From positions 1-64,000 of the forward strand of contig JBCCAR010000002.1 of NCBI GenBank assembly GCA_039814715.1: a stretch of 64,000 nt of DNA, read 5' to 3'. Within the stretch, counting starts at the first letter, position 1. Each line of letters opens with the position of its first letter. Position numbers and translations under genes: made by a program. Source of the DNA: CAKZYD01 sp039814715. Lineage in GTDB: Bacteria; Pseudomonadota; Alphaproteobacteria; Sphingomonadales; CAKZYD01. The notes under the pieces are model-generated. The model saw only the letters and a list, made by a program, of their open reading frames with translations, ran no database searches and was not told the DNA's origin. This document shows positions 1-8,365 of the stretch, piece after piece.

Positions 1-91
1 GCCAAAGCGCCGCTCTGTCTCTTGCATCCCCAAAAAGTTTAAACTTAAACTAATTGCAATAATTTAGAAATGTCAGCGGGGGAATGCAGAC

Positions 92-2434
92 ATGCCAGGG
101 ACTATTCATAACGCACCTATTCGCGCTTCATTTGCAGTCAGCGCGCTGAGCTGCGCGAGTGTGATCGCACTCTCAGCGCCAGCCGCCGCGCAGGTTGAAG
201 ACATTTTTGTCGAAGCACGCCGCGTCGTCGAGAGCTTGCAGGAAACACCCATTGCCATCTCTGCTTTTTCTGGTGAAACGCTCGAAAATCGGCAAATTCT
301 CTCTAGTGATGATCTGTCCAACATCACGCCAGGCCTTACCTTTGATTCCGTCGCGCCGTCTTCAGGCAGCAACTCAGCGGGTCAAATCTTCATCCGCGGC
401 GTTGGCCAGACGGACTTTACCGGCGTCACAGACCCAGGCGTGGGCGTCTATGTCGACGGCGTCTATATGGCCCGCTCCATTGGCTCCGTCCTGGACTTTG
501 TCGACATCGAGAAAGTCGAAGTCCTGCGCGGTCCGCAAGGGACATTGTTTGGACGCAACACCATCGGCGGCGCCATCGTGATCAATTCCGCGCGCCCCAA
601 TATGGAAGAATTTGAAGGCGAAGTTCAGGTCACCTATGGCTCCTATGACCAGTTCTTCGTCACCGGCCACGTGAATGTGCCCATCACCGACACGCTCGCA
701 ACCCGCTTCAGCGCCAACCGCCGCAGCCGCGACGGCTACGTCGAACGCATCAGCGACGGCATCCGCACGGGCGACGATGATACGTTCGGTTTCCGCGGTT
801 CGCTGCTTTGGGAGCCGGAAGACAATGTCAGCCTCTATATCGTTGCTGACTATTCCAAAGAGGACGAGAACGGCGCGCCGTCCGTGAACATTGGCGTCAA
901 CGATCTGCAGGCTTTTGCAGGGTTCGCTAACATTGCTGAACCCAGTTGCCCGATTGGCATCGGACCGCCAGTGGGTCGTGATACAATGGGTGACCCAAAC
1001 TGCGCCAACAATAACTCCTTTTCCGGACCGTTTACGTCTGGCGGCACGTTCGACACCGTCTCGGAGCTGGAAGCTTGGGGCGTGTCAGGTGAAATTGCTT
1101 GGGACATCAACGAGATGGTGTCGCTAAAATCAATTACATCATATCGCACCTTCGACATGTTTTCCTCGCGCGATGCCGACAATACGCCCTTACTCATTTT
1201 TCAGACGCAGGACATTTTTGACCAAGAGCAGTTTAGCCAGGAATTGGTCGCCAACGTCACAGCCTTTGACGACCGTTTGAATTGGATTGTCGGTCTTTAT
1301 TATTTCAACGAAACAGGTACCAATGAAAATCCGGTAGACTTACCTGTTGGCTCTCTTTTATCTGGTGGCGATTTTAAAAATACCGCTTATGCCGCGTTTA
1401 CCCAGGCGACGTTTGATGTGACAGATAGACTCTCTGCAACCTTTGGTATCAGGTATTCTGAAGATGACAAAGAGTTCACACCGCTCTCAATCGCCACAAG
1501 CGCCGGTCTACCGTCTTTGGTCGGTGTCATTCTCCCAAATGCCTATGCAGCGCCGGGCGGTATTGCCATTGCGCCGGGCACACAATTTGTGGACCCAAGC
1601 ACAGCAGAAGCATCATTTGACGATATTTCAATTCTCGCCAGTGTTGCCTATCAATGGACACCAGAAATTCAGACCTATGCGTCCTTCTCGCAGGGCTATA
1701 AGTCCGGCGGCTTTGATCAGCGCTACGCTGGCACGCAGCCTGAACCTGCGGTGGGCGCGGATGAGAATATTTTCAACAACCCCATTTCTGGCTTCGACCC
1801 AGAAGAGCTGACCACCTATGAGATTGGATTTAAGAGCGACTTATTCGATAACCGCGTGCGCCTCAACATTGCGGCGTATTTTTCGGAATACAAAGACCTG
1901 CAGTTGATCGTCCGCGAGACCTTTAACCCCATCACCTTCAATGGCGGGGACGCGGAGATTATGGGCTTTGAGCTTGAGACGACGATTGTACCAGGCAATG
2001 GCTGGACCATTATCGGCAGCGTTGCCTATATTGATGGGGAATACACCCGCATTGATGAGTCTGTGGCAGGCATCACAATCGACAATGAATTGGTGAATAC
2101 CTCGCCTTGGCAGACCAGCCTGCTGATGGCCTATGAAGCTGACACACCCTGGGGACCCGTCACCACACAAATGGATTGGTCTTACCGCGGGGCGCAGTTC
2201 AACAATGCGATCAACACGCCGCAGCTGCGCCAAGACCCTTACCACCTGGTCAACGTGTCCGTGTCTTGGCAATCTGAAGATGAGCGCTACGGGCTGACAG
2301 CGTCGGTGAACAACCTCACCGATTCTGACTATTTGATCACCGGTAACTCCGCCTTCGAAACGGCAGCGTCCTACATTGAAGGTATCTTTGGCCGGCCACG
2401 CACCTACGCCATCACTGGCGAAGTGCGCTTTTAA
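92..2434 (+). CDS. TonB-dependent outer-membrane receptor
   Basis: 780-residue outer-membrane active transporter. A Sec signal peptide ends near residue 34 (AAAQ), followed by a plug domain typical of TonB receptors: EDIFVEARR start, SLQETPIAISAFSGE, IRGVGQTDF, GVGVYVDGVYMAR and EVLRGPQGTLFGRNTIGGA. The rest is a beta-barrel rich in aromatic and acidic turns and ends in a C-terminal Phe (GEVRF), as barrel proteins do. Length is normal for the family. The start has a G-rich ribosome site about 10 bases upstream. It belongs to the large iron-complex/oligosaccharide receptor class abundant in Sphingomonadales and Hyphomonadaceae; the substrate cannot be read from sequence. It stands alone, with a palindromic repeat 16 bases after the stop. 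Confidence 0.93.
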   Translation: MPGTIHNAPIRASFAVSALSCASVIALSAPAAAQVEDIFVEARRVVESLQETPIAISAFSGETLENRQILSSDDLSNITPGLTFDSVAPSSGSNSAGQIFIRGVGQTDFTGVTDPGVGVYVDGVYMARSIGSVLDFVDIEKVEVLRGPQGTLFGRNTIGGAIVINSARPNMEEFEGEVQVTYGSYDQFFVTGHVNVPITDTLATRFSANRRSRDGYVERISDGIRTGDDDTFGFRGSLLWEPEDNVSLYIVADYSKEDENGAPSVNIGVNDLQAFAGFANIAEPSCPIGIGPPVGRDTMGDPNCANNNSFSGPFTSGGTFDTVSELEAWGVSGEIAWDINEMVSLKSITSYRTFDMFSSRDADNTPLLIFQTQDIFDQEQFSQELVANVTAFDDRLNWIVGLYYFNETGTNENPVDLPVGSLLSGGDFKNTAYAAFTQATFDVTDRLSATFGIRYSEDDKEFTPLSIATSAGLPSLVGVILPNAYAAPGGIAIAPGTQFVDPSTAEASFDDISILASVAYQWTPEIQTYASFSQGYKSGGFDQRYAGTQPEPAVGADENIFNNPISGFDPEELTTYEIGFKSDLFDNRVRLNIAAYFSEYKDLQLIVRETFNPITFNGGDAEIMGFELETTIVPGNGWTIIGSVAYIDGEYTRIDESVAGITIDNELVNTSPWQTSLLMAYEADTPWGPVTTQMDWSYRGAQFNNAINTPQLRQDPYHLVNVSVSWQSEDERYGLTASVNNLTDSDYLITGNSAFETAASYIEGIFGRPRTYAITGEVRF

Positions 2435-2450
2435 CTCTATATAACACAAT

Positions 2451-2514
2451 CCCGGGCTTGACCCGGGATCCAGCGGCGCACCTGGAAAGACTGGGCCCCG
2501 GGTCAAGCCCGGGA
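2451..2514. repeat. Palindromic intergenic repeat, copy 1
   Basis: About 64 bases built from outward arms CCCGGGCTTGACCCGGG and CCCGGGTCAAGCCCGGG around a GGATCCAGCGGCGCACCTGG core; it can fold into a strong hairpin. A second copy with three clear mismatches lies at 2822-2885 in the same orientation, so the two bracket the GIY-YIG gene. It resembles REP-like palindromes dispersed in alphaproteobacterial genomes. It may also end transcription of the preceding receptor gene. Confidence 0.85.
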
Positions 2515-2526
2515 CTGAGGTTTATT

Positions 2527-2814
2527 GTGTCCTTTTTCGTCTACATCCTAAGTAGTAAGCGCAACGGGACGCTTTATACTGGCCAAACAAGTGACCTTGC
2601 GCAGCGTGTTTATGCCCACAAAACGCATGCTGTTCCTGGTTTCACCGAACGGTATGATTGCACAAACCTTGTTTGGTTTGAGACACACGAAAGCCGCGAG
2701 GCTGCCTTGCAGAGAGAGCGGCAGATTAAGCGCTGGCAGCGTGCCTGGAAGCTGAACTTGATTGAAGCCATGAACCCAGACTGGCGGGATTTATATGCAG
2801 ATTTAAACCTATAA
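2527..2814 (+). CDS. Small GIY-YIG domain protein (UPF0213-like)
   Basis: About 95 residues if the GTG at 2527 is the start. The frame stays open leftwards through the palindromic repeat, but the domain begins only here. Family features are the FVYIL-x-GTLYTGQT stretch (the GIY-YIG core, here VYI and YTG), a following Arg (AQRVYAHK), and a Glu-containing helix (ESREAALQRERQIKRW) ending in NPDWRDLY, which is characteristic of stand-alone single-domain GIY-YIG proteins. The family has a nuclease fold, but the cellular role of these short members is not established. Both flanks carry the same palindrome, suggesting repeat and gene travel or spread together. The exact start is uncertain (GTG or an upstream non-ATG codon). 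Confidence 0.8.
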   Translation: MSFFVYILSSKRNGTLYTGQTSDLAQRVYAHKTHAVPGFTERYDCTNLVWFETHESREAALQRERQIKRWQRAWKLNLIEAMNPDWRDLYADLNL

Positions 2815-2821
2815 TCGCCGT

Positions 2822-2885
2822 CCCGGGCTTGACCCGGGATCCAGCGGCGCACCTGGAAAGACTAGGCCGCGGGTCGAGCCCGGGG
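2822..2885. repeat. Palindromic intergenic repeat, copy 2
   Basis: Second direct copy of the 2451-2514 element, differing at three internal positions (one each in ACTRGG, CCSCGG and TCRAGC). The arms still pair. It sits between the GIY-YIG gene and the convergent dioxygenase gene and may act as a bidirectional terminator. Confidence 0.85.
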
Positions 2886-2912
2886 ATGCGGTAAGGCAGC
2901 GCAACTCTTGGG

Positions 2913-3770
2913 CTAAAAAGGCTTATCCCCGCGCGCCCACATCCGGTGCGTTAGCCGCTCATATTTTTTATCATCAAATAATGTGCCGGTATGGAGCGTG
3001 CAGCGGTTGTCCCAGGTGAGGATATCGCCCGGCTGCCAGCTGTGGGTGAAGACGAATTGCTCTTGGGTGACGAACGCCACCAGCTCGTCGATAAGCGCAA
3101 GCGCTTCGTCTTGCTCCATGCCAACAATGCCTTTGACGGTTCCCGTCGAGACCCAAAGCGCTTTGCGGCCATCGGCTGGGTGGGTGCGGATCAAGGGGTG
3201 GAAGACATCTGGGTTCTCGCGGATGACTTTGTCCGTTAGTTTTTTGCGGCCATATTCGCGCGTTTCCATGAAATACTTGTAGCTGTGGTGCAGCACCAGA
3301 CCCTCGAGCTGCGCCTTTTTCGCGTCACTGAGCGCCTCATAGGCCGCGCAGCAATCTGCTATTTTAGTGTCGCCGCCCTCAGCCGGCACCTCAATGGCAT
3401 AGAGCATGGTGTTCATCACTGGCTCTTCCTTATAGGAATAATCCGTATGCCAGCCGATCCCGTCAAAATGCGCGCCGATGGGCTCGCCCTTGTCGTTCTT
3501 TTTGTTCGAGAGCAGATAGATTTTCGGGTAGCCAGGCAGCGTGAATTGCACCTGCGTGTGATCCTCCGGCTCGCCAAAAGCCGATAGGAAGCGCATGAGA
3601 TCCTCCGGCGTCATGTCTTGCCCGCGGATCAGGAGCGCGCCATGGTGATGGAAGGTCTGTACAAGAGCGCGGTGATCCTCGTCGCTAGCCTTGGCAACAT
3701 CGATACCCGAGACCTCAGCCCCAAAGCCAGATTTGAGCGCGTCCACAGTCATAGCTGTTTGTTGGGTCAT
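2913..3770 (-). CDS. TauD/TfdA-family Fe(II)/2-oxoglutarate dioxygenase
   Basis: 285-residue cytoplasmic oxygenase that couples 2-oxoglutarate decarboxylation to hydroxylation of a substrate, often a sulfonate, aryloxyacetate or amino-acid derivative. The metal triad is visible: H108-x-D110 (GWHTDYSY) and the distal H260 (NRCTLHTG), with R272 downstream (YERLTHRM) as the expected 2OG anchor. Length is typical. The start at 3770 is chosen because a strong GAGAGGA ribosome site lies just upstream; an upstream in-frame Met would add 31 residues unlike the family. The gene is divergent from the MFS/SnoaL/ligase operon across a 253-base gap, suggesting a shared control region. The substrate is unknown; the neighbours suggest breakdown of an aromatic or halogenated acid. 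Confidence 0.9.
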   Translation of the reverse strand: MTQQTAMTVDALKSGFGAEVSGIDVAKASDEDHRALVQTFHHHGALLIRGQDMTPEDLMRFLSAFGEPEDHTQVQFTLPGYPKIYLLSNKKNDKGEPIGAHFDGIGWHTDYSYKEEPVMNTMLYAIEVPAEGGDTKIADCCAAYEALSDAKKAQLEGLVLHHSYKYFMETREYGRKKLTDKVIRENPDVFHPLIRTHPADGRKALWVSTGTVKGIVGMEQDEALALIDELVAFVTQEQFVFTHSWQPGDILTWDNRCTLHTGTLFDDKKYERLTHRMWARGDKPF

Positions 3771-4023
3771 GGCATCCTCTCTTGTCGCCCTCTGCTGCTC
3801 AGCTATACGCTTCATCGCAACGCGGTGTTGAGCAAACGCGCACCAATGCTTGCATTCTGCCAAGGAAATGCGTCCCGGCCGCTTTTTTTAACGCCCAAGC
3901 ATTGCCAATCGCTCCGCGCGAAGAAAAAGTAAGCGTTAGGAACTGTGACATTGCGCGTTATGCCCAGAGCGCACGGCGTGTCTATAGTCCCGCGTAGTTT
4001 GCTATTAGCGAGGAGCGCCGGCA

Positions 4024-5313
4024 TTGAGTGAGAGTGATGTGAGCGAAGAAGATCAGCGCGTGCCGCTCCCCGTGTGGCTTGGCTTCATTGTTATCTGCCT
4101 GTTCTTTTTTCATATCACCTCCACGACATTTACGTCGCTGGGTGTTGCCCTGCCCTATATGATTGAAGACCAGGGGTGGAGCTGGTCAGAAGCTGGCATC
4201 GGGTTTTCTATTTTAGCGCTTTTGGTCGGCATCACTGGGCTTGTGCCAGCCTGGGTCATTCGGCGCGGCAGCGTGAAAGCGTCTTTCTGCATCGGCGGGC
4301 TCATCATGATGGCTGGCTTTGCGCTGCTGGCAACCACGGACACGCTGATCCAGTATTTCATCGGCACCGGCCTGGCGGGCTTTGGCTTTACCCTGTGCGG
4401 GAACGTGCCGTCTGTGCACTATGTGAACACAAAATTTCCTGAGAGCAAACGCTCCAGCGCCATCGGTTGGTATTTAACGGTCGGCGGATTGGGCGGCGTC
4501 GTCGGCCCTATTTTGGTGACCTCCGTTATTGGTCTCACGGATGACTGGCGCATGTTCTGGTGGGTCTGCACCTGCGTCACGGCGGTCATGATCACCTTAA
4601 CGGTCCTTTTCCTCACCGGTCTTGCCGGAGCGTCGCCGCTTGATCGGGGGCCAAGTGAGGAAGATGAAGCCATTGCGTGTAGTGCTTCGGGCGCGCCGCA
4701 ATGGACCTATGCCCAAGTGATCCGCACCCGGCAGTACCAAATCATTGTCGCGGCTCTTACCTTAACGCTGTTATGCGGGCTCACGCTCAATAGCTGGGCA
4801 GTCACCCACATGACCAACCTTGGCGTCTCTGCCGCTATTGCTGCCGGCGCGCTGAGTGGTCATGCGCTCATCAATGCCCTATCGCGCGGCTTTGGCGCCA
4901 TTATTGTGAAAAAGGTTGCAGCTAAATGGCTGCTTGTCTCTGCTTTAGCAGCGGAAATCATCGGCATGATTGCGCTGGCCTATGCCGACAATCCAGTGAC
5001 CATCACCTTGTTCGGTTTGGGCGAAGGCTATGGCTACGGCATGTGCCTTTTTGCCACCACGGTCCTACTGGTAGACTATTTCGGCACAGCGAAAAATCCG
5101 GAGCTGCTAGGCTCGATGCACTTTGTCACTACGCTGGCTATGGTCGGGCCCACCGTTGCTGGCTTTATCGCGCAAAGCGTTGGCGGGTTTGGCGTGGTCT
5201 TCTTAGGCTATGGCGTCATTGTGTTCTTCATCATGGTGGCTGCTATCTTTATGCAAACACCGGAAATACCAGCCGAGACGGAAGTAGAGTTCGATGGCAA
5301 ACAGCTCGCCTGA
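4024..5313 (+). CDS. Major facilitator superfamily transporter
   Basis: 429-residue inner-membrane permease with about 12 hydrophobic spans, e.g. WLGFIVICLFFFHI and LGGVVGPILVTSVIG. A central hydrophilic loop (GASPLDRGPSEEDEAIACS) separates the two six-helix halves. It belongs to the MFS group that moves organic anions or small metabolites; the substrate is not evident. The TTG start is supported by a GAGGAG site eight bases upstream. Its last 20 bases overlap the next gene, and the ligase follows, so the three form an operon that probably imports and activates one carboxylic acid. Confidence 0.88.
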   Translation: MSESDVSEEDQRVPLPVWLGFIVICLFFFHITSTTFTSLGVALPYMIEDQGWSWSEAGIGFSILALLVGITGLVPAWVIRRGSVKASFCIGGLIMMAGFALLATTDTLIQYFIGTGLAGFGFTLCGNVPSVHYVNTKFPESKRSSAIGWYLTVGGLGGVVGPILVTSVIGLTDDWRMFWWVCTCVTAVMITLTVLFLTGLAGASPLDRGPSEEDEAIACSASGAPQWTYAQVIRTRQYQIIVAALTLTLLCGLTLNSWAVTHMTNLGVSAAIAAGALSGHALINALSRGFGAIIVKKVAAKWLLVSALAAEIIGMIALAYADNPVTITLFGLGEGYGYGMCLFATTVLLVDYFGTAKNPELLGSMHFVTTLAMVGPTVAGFIAQSVGGFGVVFLGYGVIVFFIMVAAIFMQTPEIPAETEVEFDGKQLA

Positions 5314-5719
5314 CCTGGCCGCGAACGAGGCCCTCATCCGCAGCTATTTTGCTGGGTTTTCAAGCGGCGACCCCATCATTGTCAGCGCCCATGTGAGCGA
5401 TGATTTTGTCAACCAACATCTGGGTATCTTAGGCGGCGGGTGCGAAGGCAAGTCCGTCTATGAAGAGCGCCTCGCCAAGTTCCTCACCAGTTTTGCTCAG
5501 CTACGCTATGACGTAGAGGCGGTGTGCGTCGATGCCGCCCGAGGCAGCGCGCGCTATAAAATGCACTTCCAGCAAGATGGGCGCGCTTTTGAAGTGCCCG
5601 GCATCATGTGGTTTGAACTCGCCAACGGCCTCATCCAAAAACGGATCGATTGCTGGGACGGCCTCACCTATTTGCGCCAGGCCAAGGCGGACGCCGCCGC
5701 CATAGCAGGGCTCTTATAG
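5294..5719 (+). CDS. SnoaL-like (NTF2-fold) protein
   Basis: 141-residue protein with the profile of the SnoaL/ketosteroid-isomerase-like fold: an initial helix (ALIRSYFAGFSSGDP), a conserved Phe-Val-Asn-His stretch (DDFVNQHLGILGG) and a C-terminal beta-sheet (RDGRAFEVPGIMWFEL-type strand, then LIQKRIDCWDGLTYLRQ). Such proteins are isomerases, cyclases, hydrolases or ligand-binding partners in catabolic pathways; the reaction here is not known. It overlaps the permease end by 20 bases and is followed eight bases later by the ligase, indicating translational coupling. Confidence 0.75.
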   Translation: MANSSPDLAANEALIRSYFAGFSSGDPIIVSAHVSDDFVNQHLGILGGGCEGKSVYEERLAKFLTSFAQLRYDVEAVCVDAARGSARYKMHFQQDGRAFEVPGIMWFELANGLIQKRIDCWDGLTYLRQAKADAAAIAGLL

Positions 5720-5726
5720 GCGCCCC

Positions 5727-7226
5727 ATGAACCTAGCGCTTCACCTCGCGCGCAACGCCAAAGCTGCGCCAGATGCGCCTGCTATTGCGCTGGGGAACAG
5801 TGTCGTCCAAAGCTACAGCGATCTTGCCACGCGCGCGGCAAAGCTAGCAAGCGCGCTGCGCAACGCGTTGGGATTGGAGCCAGGCGACCGGGTCGCCTTG
5901 ATCACGCCCAATTGCCCGCACTATCTCGAAGTGCTCTATGGCACATGGCACGCGGGGCTGATCGCCGTGCCCATCAATGCCAAACTCCATGACAGCGAAT
6001 TTGCGCATATTTTAAACGACTGCGCTGCCAGCATCTGCTTTTGCGCGCAGGGCCAAGCGGACAGCATTGCAGCGGCCGCGCCGCCGGGCTGTAAAGTTAT
6101 TCCAATTGGCGCGCCTGCGTATGAAGCGCTTTTTGAGGCCGGAGTCGCCGCTATAGTGCACCGCCAAAGCGATGACTTGGCCTGGATTTTCTACACCTCC
6201 GGTACCACCGGTATGCCCAAAGGCGCTTGCCTCACGCACCGTAATCTTCAGGCCATGTGCTTTTGCTACTTAACCGATGTGGACCCTACGCCGCCCTGGC
6301 GCGCAATTCTCCATGCCGCGCCCATGAGCCATGGCTCGGGCCTGTATGCGCTGGCCTATGTGATGAAAGGCGGGGTGCATGTCATTCCGGCCAGCGGCGG
6401 ATTTGATCCCGATGAGATTTTTGATCTCATAGAAGCCTGGCCTGGAACTTCGTTTTTCGCAGCGCCCACCATGGTGCGGCGGCTCACGGCCCATGACCGC
6501 CCTGCGCCGGGAGACGCCTTGCGCGCCATCGCCTATGGCGGCGGGCCTATGCATGTGGCCGATTGCTTGGCAGCGCTTAAAAAGTTCGGGCCAAAGCTGA
6601 CCCAGCTTTATGGCCAAGGCGAAAGCCCGATGACAATCACAGCGCTGAGTGCTGCTGCTCATATAGTCGATGGACAGCCGGCGGGTCCAGAGGTGTTGGG
6701 CTCCGTTGGGTTCGCCCAAAGCGCGGTTGATGTGCGCACCGTGCAAAGCGATGGCAGCGCGTGTGCGCCTGGCGACATCGGCGAGATTATCGTACGCGGC
6801 GATACGGTCATGCAAGGCTATTGGAACAATCCAACTGCGACTGCAGAAACGATCAAAGACGGCTGGCTTTACACCGGCGACATGGGCGTTTTTGATGCGC
6901 GCGGTATCCTAACCCTGAAAGACCGCAGCAAGGATGTGATCATTTCGGGTGGACAGAACATTTATCCGCGCGAAGTTGAAGAAGTTTTGTTGCGCCACCC
7001 AGCCGTTGCGGAAGCCGCTGTTATCGGCAGGCCTGATCCGGATTGGGGCGAAAGCGTCGAGGCTGTGATCGTTGTGTCACAAAACATAAGCGAAGAGGCA
7101 CTTGATGCCTTTTGCCTAGACCATATGGCCCGCTTCAAACGGCCAAAGCACTACCGGTTTGTGGATGCGTTGCCGAAAAACAATACCGGCAAAGTCCTCA
7201 AGCGGAATTTGCGGACACTGCCTTAA
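5727..7226 (+). CDS. AMP-forming acyl-CoA ligase
   Basis: 499-residue ANL-superfamily adenylating enzyme. It should activate a carboxylic acid with ATP to an acyl-adenylate and then form the CoA thioester. All core motifs are present: the P-loop-like IFYTSGTTGMPKG, YGQGESPMT (A5), GWLYTGDMG (A7), the hinge KDRSKDVIISGGQNIYP (A8), and the C-terminal catalytic Lys in KNNTGKVLKRNLR (A10). Length is normal. It is the third gene of the permease/SnoaL operon. Its TAA stop and the stop of the opposing dehalogenase-like gene share the four bases TTAA. Likely substrates are aromatic or medium-chain acids; specificity cannot be read. Confidence 0.92.
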   Translation: MNLALHLARNAKAAPDAPAIALGNSVVQSYSDLATRAAKLASALRNALGLEPGDRVALITPNCPHYLEVLYGTWHAGLIAVPINAKLHDSEFAHILNDCAASICFCAQGQADSIAAAAPPGCKVIPIGAPAYEALFEAGVAAIVHRQSDDLAWIFYTSGTTGMPKGACLTHRNLQAMCFCYLTDVDPTPPWRAILHAAPMSHGSGLYALAYVMKGGVHVIPASGGFDPDEIFDLIEAWPGTSFFAAPTMVRRLTAHDRPAPGDALRAIAYGGGPMHVADCLAALKKFGPKLTQLYGQGESPMTITALSAAAHIVDGQPAGPEVLGSVGFAQSAVDVRTVQSDGSACAPGDIGEIIVRGDTVMQGYWNNPTATAETIKDGWLYTGDMGVFDARGILTLKDRSKDVIISGGQNIYPREVEEVLLRHPAVAEAAVIGRPDPDWGESVEAVIVVSQNISEEALDAFCLDHMARFKRPKHYRFVDALPKNNTGKVLKRNLRTLP

Positions 7227-8203
7227 GAGGGCTTCGCACGCCGGCGCGCCATTTTCGTGATCAAACCATCTGCGAGCCCTGGCCGCGTCCATGGGCAAAC
7301 GGCAATGCAGATGCCGCACGCATATTGCGTGCCGAAATAAGGGATGCAGGCGTCAAAATCCACATACCACTTCTTCTCCCCGCGGACCCATTGCTTTTCA
7401 TCATAAATAGCGTCGGGCGGGCAGGCATGACTGCACAGCTGGCAGTTGGTGCAGAACTCATCCGCGCCAAACTCGATTGGGCTATCTGCGATGAGCGGTG
7501 CATCCGTCGTCACTGCGGCCAAGCGAAAGCCGGAGCCGAACTTAGGATGGATCATGGAACCGTGCTTGCCCAGCTCGCCCAGCCCTGCTTGGATTGCCGC
7601 TGGGATCATGAGCAAGGCATCTGCATAGGGCCCTGGCCAGCTGCTTGCCGCCTGGCCCTGTTCGCGCAGCCAATTGGTGAGGCGGGCCGCGACGCGCGCG
7701 CCGCGATTATATTGTTGGTGAATTTCATGATAGCCGATCATGTTTCCGTCGGTGACTGGCACCTGCGCCAAGCGATCATAATCGTGCTGAACGGCGATAA
7801 TGATGACCCACTTTTCTTTGACCTCGTAGCTTGTATAGACATAGGCGGGCGTCATCGCTGTAATGCCGAGGTCATCGCCTTCATTGGCAAGCACGAACTC
7901 TTTTATAGCGGCTGTCCAGTCTTCCGCAGAGCGCTCAATCGCACGCTCTGCCTGCTTCACCAGCTTTGGCCCGCGGTCTACTTTAGGGTTGCGATAGCTA
8001 TAGTCTTCACCATCTGTGGGCCGATTGTTGGTGACCACATATTTCATCAAGTCGCCATGGGTTTGCTTTGCAGGGGGGTGCCAAAAAAATGGCGACGCGC
8101 GCCGCCAGTCTTCCTCGCCCTGGCCATTGACTGTGTTGCCGGAAATCTCCGGCATCTTGTCTAAGAAATCCTGCGGCGCTTGCCAAATTTCGCGTTTAGA
8201 CAT
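7223..8203 (-). CDS. Soluble reductive-dehalogenase-like Fe-S protein
   Basis: 326 residues. The C-terminal part has the RdhA/epoxyqueuosine-reductase-type layout: GELGKHGSMIHPKFGSGFRLA, then a ferredoxin-like double cluster C251-x2-C254-x2-C257-x3-C261-P and C286-x9-C296-x2-C299-x3-C303-P, enough ligands for two [4Fe-4S] clusters. In reductive dehalogenases the preceding domain binds a corrinoid and removes halogen from organohalides. No Tat signal is present, so this is a cytoplasmic, non-respiratory type, and no C-terminal reductase extension is present, so electrons must come from a partner. The start at 8203 has a GGGAGG ribosome site; an upstream Met would add eight residues. The gene abuts a ligase operon, consistent with haloaromatic catabolism, which is inference. 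Actual dehalogenation is unproven. Confidence 0.8.
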   Translation of the reverse strand: MSKREIWQAPQDFLDKMPEISGNTVNGQGEEDWRRASPFFWHPPAKQTHGDLMKYVVTNNRPTDGEDYSYRNPKVDRGPKLVKQAERAIERSAEDWTAAIKEFVLANEGDDLGITAMTPAYVYTSYEVKEKWVIIIAVQHDYDRLAQVPVTDGNMIGYHEIHQQYNRGARVAARLTNWLREQGQAASSWPGPYADALLMIPAAIQAGLGELGKHGSMIHPKFGSGFRLAAVTTDAPLIADSPIEFGADEFCTNCQLCSHACPPDAIYDEKQWVRGEKKWYVDFDACIPYFGTQYACGICIAVCPWTRPGLADGLITKMARRRAKPS

Positions 8204-8311
8204 CCACTGCCTCCCTGCGTTCAACATTAGGCTGCCTAGCGACGCTTTGGCTATTCACTTTTTGTCTTTTTAGCCGGTTCTGCTAGAGCGCAGACGGACG
8301 CGCAAAAAAGA

Positions 8312-8345
8312 AAGGCGCTGCCACCTGGGCAGGTGGCAGCGCCTT
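8312..8345 (-). terminator. Rho-independent terminator of PEP-CTERM gene
   Basis: Arms AAGGCGCTGCCACCTG and CAGGTGGCAGCGCCTT are fully complementary around a two-base GG loop. Read on the minus strand the hairpin is followed by TTTCTTTTTT. It lies 20 bases past the stop of the minus-strand gene at 8366. Confidence 0.92.
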
Positions 8346-8365
8346 ATGGTTTCAGATTACCGCGC

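Noticed and set aside
2451..2885. Palindromic repeats as attachment sites of an integrated element
   Set aside because: No integrase nearby and the element type is a dispersed palindrome; REP-like repeat fits better.
7112..8164. 350-codon frame on the plus strand opposite the RdhA-like gene
   Set aside because: The minus-strand frame has clear Fe-S motifs and a ribosome site; the plus-strand frame has no recognisable domain and begins inside the ligase gene.
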